Assembly (NCBI GenBank): GCA_965262235.1 | Contig: OZ253504.1 | Span: 2,418,001-2,482,000, forward strand | DNA length: 64,000 nucleotides | Source: CATQGW01 sp965262235 | GTDB lineage: Bacteria > Chloroflexota > Dehalococcoidia > Bin125 | Reading direction: 5' to 3' | Shown: positions 61,806-64,000 of the stretch, in pieces | How the letters are laid out: each line of letters opens with the position of its first letter | How positions within the stretch are numbered: position 1 is the stretch's first letter | Notes under the pieces: generated by a model | What the model was told of the DNA's origin: nothing | Database searches by the model: none | Seen by the model: only the letters and a program-made list of their open reading frames with translations | Made by a program: the position numbers and the translations under genes

Positions 61806-64000
61806 ATGCCCATCCGCGATCGCGACGATGCCATCGAAGTCGAGGACCGCATCGGGCGGTTCTTCGCCGCCCAGCGAGAAGAGCGACCGGACATCCTCCG
61901 CGGACTATTTGCGGAGGTGTTGGACTTCGAGCGCGAGGTTGGCCGGATCAGCCTGGCTGCGGCGCGCGAGCGTGCAGGCATCGAACTGCCGGCCGTCGCC
62001 GAACGGATTGCGACCCTTGGAGCTGTCCAAGTCCTCTACGTCGCCCTCGCCGAAACGGAGACTGAACGCGTCCGAAAGTCCGAGGTCGCGGCGGTTGCCA
62101 AGCTTGTCCGCGATGAACTCGGCGAGGACATGCTGCTGCTCTTCAGCAATCGGTCCACCAGTCAGCTTCACCTGATCCACCCGCGATTCGACGGGAAAGC
62201 CACGCCGACCTTGCGCCGCATGGTTGTGGAACGAGACGTGCCGCGCAGGACAGCCGTCCAGCAGGTCTCCAACATCTACTGGCGATACCAAGACCTCGGC
62301 AACATCCTCGACGCCCTCGATGAAGCCTTCGATGTCGAGCCGGTCACCAAGCAGTTCTTCGCCAAGTACAAGGAGCTGTTCGAGCGGGCGGAACAGAGAA
62401 TCACCGGCTTCTCCGACCCCGAGGAGCGCAAGCAGTTCGTCCAGACGCTCTTCAACCGGCTGCTGTTCGTCTATTTCCTCTCGCGCAAGGGCTGGCTCAG
62501 GTTCGGCCAGGATACCGACTATCTCAATGCGCTATGGGGGGACTATCGAGCCACGGTGCTGCGTTCGAATTTCTACGACGACCGGCTGTACTACCTGTTC
62601 TTCTTCGGCCTCAACAACCCACAGGGCCGGGATTTCAACAGACACTTCGAGGACAGCGACATGGCAGCGCGCCTGGGACAGGTGCCGTTCCTCAACGGCG
62701 GACTGTTCGAAGAGACCGAATTGGATGAGCGGCCAGGCGTCATTGTTCCGGACGAAGTCTTTGAAGCGGTCCTGACGGAGCTGTTCGACAAGTTCAATTT
62801 CACCGTGATGGAGTCGACACCGTTCGACATCGAGGTGGCCGTCGATCCCGAGATGCTGGGCAAGGTGTTCGAGGAGCTGGTCACGGGACGGCACGACTCG
62901 GGGGCCTACTACACGCCCCGGGCGGTGGTCTCGTTCATGTGCCGAGAGGCGCTCAAGGGGTATCTGGAAGGGTGTCAGCCCGAACTGACAACTGACGCCG
63001 TTGCTCGATTCGTCGACGAGCGCGACGCCTCAGGCATCTCCCTGTCATCCGCCCGCGCGGTGAGCGAGGCGTTGGATGAGGTGACGGTCGTCGACCCCGC
63101 GTGCGGCTCGGGCGCGTACCTGGTCGGCATGATGCAGGAACTGGTCGATCTGCAGGCGGCGCTGTACAGCGAGAAACTCAAGCAGGACGCCCGCAGCCTC
63201 TACGAGCTCAAGCTGCACATCATCGAGCGCAACCTCTACGGCGTCGACATCGACGCCTTCGCGGTCAACATCGCCATGCTCAGGTTGTGGCTCTCGCTCG
63301 CCATCGAGTACGAGCACGAGCAGCCCGAACCCCTGCCCAACCTCGACTTCAAGATCATCCGCGGCGACAGCCTGCTCGGACCTGACCCCAGCCAGCTGAG
63401 CCTCGACAGCGGCCTGATCAAGCGGTCTGGCCTGGGCGCGCTCAAGGCCAAGTTCCTCCGAGCCTCGAACGGTTCTGAGAAGGATCGACTACGGGACGAA
63501 ATCGAGAACGCGAAGGCGCAGGTGAGAAACGCGCTGGCAGGCGCAAACGTCGCGGAGGGTGCGGTCGACTGGCGGGTGGAATTCGCCGAGGTCCTCGCCG
63601 AGCGGGGCGGCTTCGATGTCGCGGTCGCGAACCCGCCCTACATCCAACTTGAAAAGGACGGCGGGCGACTACGTAAGCTCTATGCAAGCTGTGGCTATGA
63701 GAGCCATGTCGCCCGAGGCGACATCTATCAACTGTTCTACGAGCGTGGCTGCCAGTTGCTCCAATCGAAAGGTGGCCTGCTGGCGTACATCACGTCCAAT
63801 AGCTGGTTGCGATCTAGATATGGCAGAACGACACGCTCCTACTTCTCCCGGAACCACGCGCCGCTTCGCTGGCTTGATCTCGGCAAGAGTGTCTTTAGAA
63901 GCGCAATCGTCGATAGCGGGGTCCTACTGCTGCGTACAGGGGGCGACGCAACGCCGTTCCCCTCGGTTGATATGGACGCCGTGTCAGCGACAAGGATCCC
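61806..64000 (+). CDS. Eco57I-type restriction enzyme/adenine methyltransferase, 3' end outside the window
   Basis: Open to the right edge (731 codons seen). N-terminal 400 residues are helical without a visible nuclease motif. The m6A core follows: DPACGSGAYLVGMMQELVDL, GVDIDAFAVNIAMLRLWLSL, then the catalytic VAVANPPYIQLEKDGG. YYTPRAVVSFMCREAL is the usual lead-in. Type IIG enzymes and the DrmMI/PglX methylases share this layout, so it could belong to a DISARM- or BREX-like system; the next genes would tell. Cytosolic DNA modification and phage defence. Confidence 0.85.
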   Translation, partial: MPIRDRDDAIEVEDRIGRFFAAQREERPDILRGLFAEVLDFEREVGRISLAAARERAGIELPAVAERIATLGAVQVLYVALAETETERVRKSEVAAVAKLVRDELGEDMLLLFSNRSTSQLHLIHPRFDGKATPTLRRMVVERDVPRRTAVQQVSNIYWRYQDLGNILDALDEAFDVEPVTKQFFAKYKELFERAEQRITGFSDPEERKQFVQTLFNRLLFVYFLSRKGWLRFGQDTDYLNALWGDYRATVLRSNFYDDRLYYLFFFGLNNPQGRDFNRHFEDSDMAARLGQVPFLNGGLFEETELDERPGVIVPDEVFEAVLTELFDKFNFTVMESTPFDIEVAVDPEMLGKVFEELVTGRHDSGAYYTPRAVVSFMCREALKGYLEGCQPELTTDAVARFVDERDASGISLSSARAVSEALDEVTVVDPACGSGAYLVGMMQELVDLQAALYSEKLKQDARSLYELKLHIIERNLYGVDIDAFAVNIAMLRLWLSLAIEYEHEQPEPLPNLDFKIIRGDSLLGPDPSQLSLDSGLIKRSGLGALKAKFLRASNGSEKDRLRDEIENAKAQVRNALAGANVAEGAVDWRVEFAEVLAERGGFDVAVANPPYIQLEKDGGRLRKLYASCGYESHVARGDIYQLFYERGCQLLQSKGGLLAYITSNSWLRSRYGRTTRSYFSRNHAPLRWLDLGKSVFRSAIVDSGVLLLRTGGDATPFPSVDMDAVSATRI

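Overview
The window is high-GC bacterial DNA whose gene content fits a heterotroph with a large catabolic repertoire: two CaiB-type CoA-transferases, crotonase, MaoC dehydratases, a biotin-dependent acyl-CoA carboxylase subunit, several medium-chain dehydrogenases, a phytanoyl-CoA-type dioxygenase and a luciferase-like monooxygenase tail. Together with secreted Fn3, cadherin-like and plant-type LRR proteins this resembles marine or sponge-associated Chloroflexota (Dehalococcoidia/SAR202-like). That taxonomic guess is inference. No rRNA, tRNA or CRISPR array was seen.

Region 1 (0-26 kb) mixes catabolic genes with a paralogous family of exported proteins. Members share an N-terminal membrane anchor or signal peptide, optional LRR, InlB-like or metzincin-Fn3 middle parts, and a C-terminal module ending near LFDxIxAS. 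Twice an LRR protein is followed by a metzincin-Fn3 protein (5138->231 and 16841->12478). Further copies form a tandem 1,496-bp array (23129->19404) in which the second gene has shrunk to its signal peptide and the last unit is a pseudogene. Cassettes lie next to duplicated, decayed ends of neighbouring metabolic genes (LLM 3' end, CoA-transferase 5' and 3' ends, crotonase 3' end, MaoC 5' end). An ancestral operon echA-maoC-maoC-panE-like-ATPase-PIN appears to have been split by one cassette.

Region 2 (26-47 kb) is mostly metabolic: aminotransferase; an OsmC-family protein with an in-frame UGA exactly at its catalytic Cys position (probable selenoprotein), coupled to a GcvH-like protein; RibD-like reductase; NHL propeller; acyl-CoA carboxylase beta subunit; a membrane acyltransferase with LysM and SGNH parts; duplicated SnoaL/RidA genes; nitroreductase; DUF3800; alcohol dehydrogenase; a PIN toxin pair; an oligopeptide-type ABC importer without its ATPases; a dioxygenase and a gamma-glutamyltransferase.

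Region 3 (48-64 kb) is accessory: a Panacea-domain protein with a small membrane protein, IS1595, IS30 and IS5-like remnants, SDR and hydroxypyruvate isomerase-like genes, a strikingly Erg6-like sterol C24-methyltransferase, a quinone-reductase-like MDR, DinB, a 1,411-residue repeat adhesin, an intact IS630 element, a broken AlbA_2 gene and, running off the edge, an Eco57I-type restriction-methylase. Dispersed GC-rich double-hairpin repeats occur in most larger intergenic gaps.
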